Assembly (NCBI GenBank): GCA_002897615.1
Contig: BDTX01000028.1
Location: forward strand, 57,649 to 121,648
Direction: 5' to 3'
From: a bacterium BMS3Bbin14
GTDB lineage: Bacteria > Desulfobacterota > Desulfobulbia > Desulfobulbales > Desulfobulbaceae
Length of the DNA: 64,000 bases
The notes beneath the pieces were generated by a model. That model had not been told where the DNA came from. It was given only the letters and a program-made list of their open reading frames with translations, and did not search any database. This document shows positions 63,052-64,000 of this stretch, piece after piece. How positions within the stretch are numbered: the first letter of the stretch is position 1; every line of letters begins with the position of its first letter. The position numbers were made by a program, and so were the translations under genes.

Positions 63052-63301
63052 TCGTTTTCGGATATATTTAAGACTTGAAAATTAGCTTTTTTTCATAACC
63101 CTGTGGAGACGTTGTTAAAAGGGTGTTTGAAAAATTGTTGATAAATACAAAAATTTGTTTTTCAACAATTCATAAGTTTTTGTTCCATAATATTATCAAA
63201 CAAAATTAATTAATAATATTAATTAATTAAAAGTTAAACTAACAAATTAACAGCCCTAATAACAACAATAAATATTTAATTAAAAAAAGGAAAGAATTGT
63301 T
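63052..63301. other. AT-rich spacer upstream of dnaN with inverted repeats
   Basis: About 250 bp, strongly AT-rich with no gene. AATTGTTGA/TCAACAATT (63133-63141, 63162-63170) is a perfect 9-bp inverted pair, and AATTAATTAAT/ATTAATTAATT (63204-63228) is a perfect 11-bp pair around AAT. TGTTGATAA (63136-63144) differs from the DnaA box by one base. It may be a replication-origin-like region or only the dnaN promoter. Confidence 0.5.
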
Positions 63302-64000
63302 ATGGCTTTTCATTTTAACATCGCCAGAGAAAATTTTCTCCATGCCATAAGCGCACAACAGAACATAACCAGTAAAAAAGGAACGCTGGCTATCCTGTCC
63401 AACGTCCTCATCGTGGTTGAACAGGACAAAATCATCATGACCTGTACCGACCTGGAGATTGGCCTTAAACAAGTTTTACCGGCAGAGGTAATGGAAACGG
63501 GAAATTTGACCTTACCGGCAAAAAAACTTTTTGAGATCGCCAGGGAATCTAACTCGGAAACCATTTCTTTTCAGGAAGAGGAAAATAACTGGGTGGAAAT
63601 TACAACCGGCTCCAGCCTCTATAAACTTGCCGGTATGGTGGCTGACGAGTATCCGCATTTTCCGGAATATGATGAAGAGGCCATGGTGGCTGTAGATGCC
63701 TCTGTCATGGTCGATCTTATTGATAAAACAATTTTTTCCATTGCCATGGATAATGAAAACATATACAGCCTCACTGCCGCTCTCCTCCGCAGGGAAGAGG
63801 TTGGTGAACAGGTTTTTTTGAAAATGATATCGTCGGACGGCCATCGACTGACGATTATGACAAAAGAGGTGGATGAGAATATAAAGGGTCTGCTTTTGAA
63901 CCCGGTGACCCTTATTCCACGCAGGGGAATACAGGAAATACGTAAATTCAGTGAAGATAAGGATACCTTAAGGTTCGGGATAGAAAAGAAACAGGCGGTT
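63302..64000 (+). CDS. dnaN: DNA polymerase III subunit beta (partial)
   Basis: The first 233 residues of the sliding clamp, from the ATG at 63302 with AAAGGAAAG upstream: FHFNIARENFLHAISAQQNI, then LAILSNVLI, TCTDLEIGL and SSDGHRLTIM. The gene continues past the window. It clamps polymerase III to DNA. No dnaA gene is visible to its left, where it lies in many bacteria. Confidence 0.96.
   Translation, partial: MAFHFNIARENFLHAISAQQNITSKKGTLAILSNVLIVVEQDKIIMTCTDLEIGLKQVLPAEVMETGNLTLPAKKLFEIARESNSETISFQEEENNWVEITTGSSLYKLAGMVADEYPHFPEYDEEAMVAVDASVMVDLIDKTIFSIAMDNENIYSLTAALLRREEVGEQVFLKMISSDGHRLTIMTKEVDENIKGLLLNPVTLIPRRGIQEIRKFSEDKDTLRFGIEKKQAV

Overview
The window is a bacterial chromosome segment of fairly high GC. 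Its gene content points to an anaerobic sulfur-metabolising Desulfobacterota, most like a Desulfobulbales member. The pointers are a desulfoferrodoxin / rubredoxin / rubredoxin:oxygen oxidoreductase set under a Fur/PerR-type regulator, a YedE-TusA-DsrE ('YTD'-like) sulfur-trafficking cluster of the kind described from sulfur-disproportionating bacteria, an FmdE-like protein, and BioC/BioG-type biotin synthesis. No tRNA, rRNA or CRISPR array was recognised.

Layout. 1-216: 5' part of an AbrB/MazE-type antitoxin gene. 495-10944: an acyl-carrier-based biosynthetic locus built as two convergent arms. The + arm holds ACP, KAS II, PlsC, SPASM radical SAM, B12-binding radical SAM and KAS III. The - arm holds a 139-aa unknown, a BtrH-like acyltransferase, an ABC exporter and a second ACP, downstream of CBS and nnr genes. 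11-23 kb: housekeeping and envelope genes (NAD(P)HX repair, DUF166, GT39 glycosyltransferase, PAP2 phosphatase, PilZ, DegP, MazG-like, sugar kinase-like, Tgt, YajC, cation efflux). 23.5-27.2 kb: hybrid histidine kinase, membrane protein, FmdE-like. 27.8-48.1 kb: bioF-bioG-bioC and, far downstream, bioD, split by a defence island of about 15 kb. 48.2-52.3 kb: pal and the oxygen-defence genes. 52.4-58.8 kb: cmk, hisC, gatA, gatC, an HD-GYP response regulator, a deacetylase-family protein and fthC. 58.9-61.8 kb: the YTD-like sulfur cluster. 61.9-64 kb: a serine hydrolase, an AT-rich spacer and the start of dnaN.

The defence island (30.4-46 kb) carries a Type III-like restriction subunit, a frameshifted YhcG-type nuclease gene, a Type III-like methyltransferase, a Hachiman-like HamA/HamB pair, a RhuM-family gene and a RelE-like/UvrD-like fusion. 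It contains two genes for four-helix-bundle proteins of the 23S rRNA intervening-sequence (IVP/S23) family, each flanked by inverted, simple-sequence-like repeats. One of them lies inside the methyltransferase gene in another frame. The insert measured repeat to repeat is 459 bp (153 codons), so the methyltransferase frame stays open through it. This is the strongest candidate here for a poorly described kind of element.

Two families of small non-coding repeats are scattered through the window. Family 1 (about 218 bp, 13-bp terminal inverted repeats) has five full-length and four partial copies; four full copies have perfect 5-bp target duplications. Family 2 (about 160 bp) has two copies, one with a perfect 8-bp duplication. 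Both behave like MITEs and sit in intergenic regions, in one case directly against the start codon of the Fur-type regulator gene.
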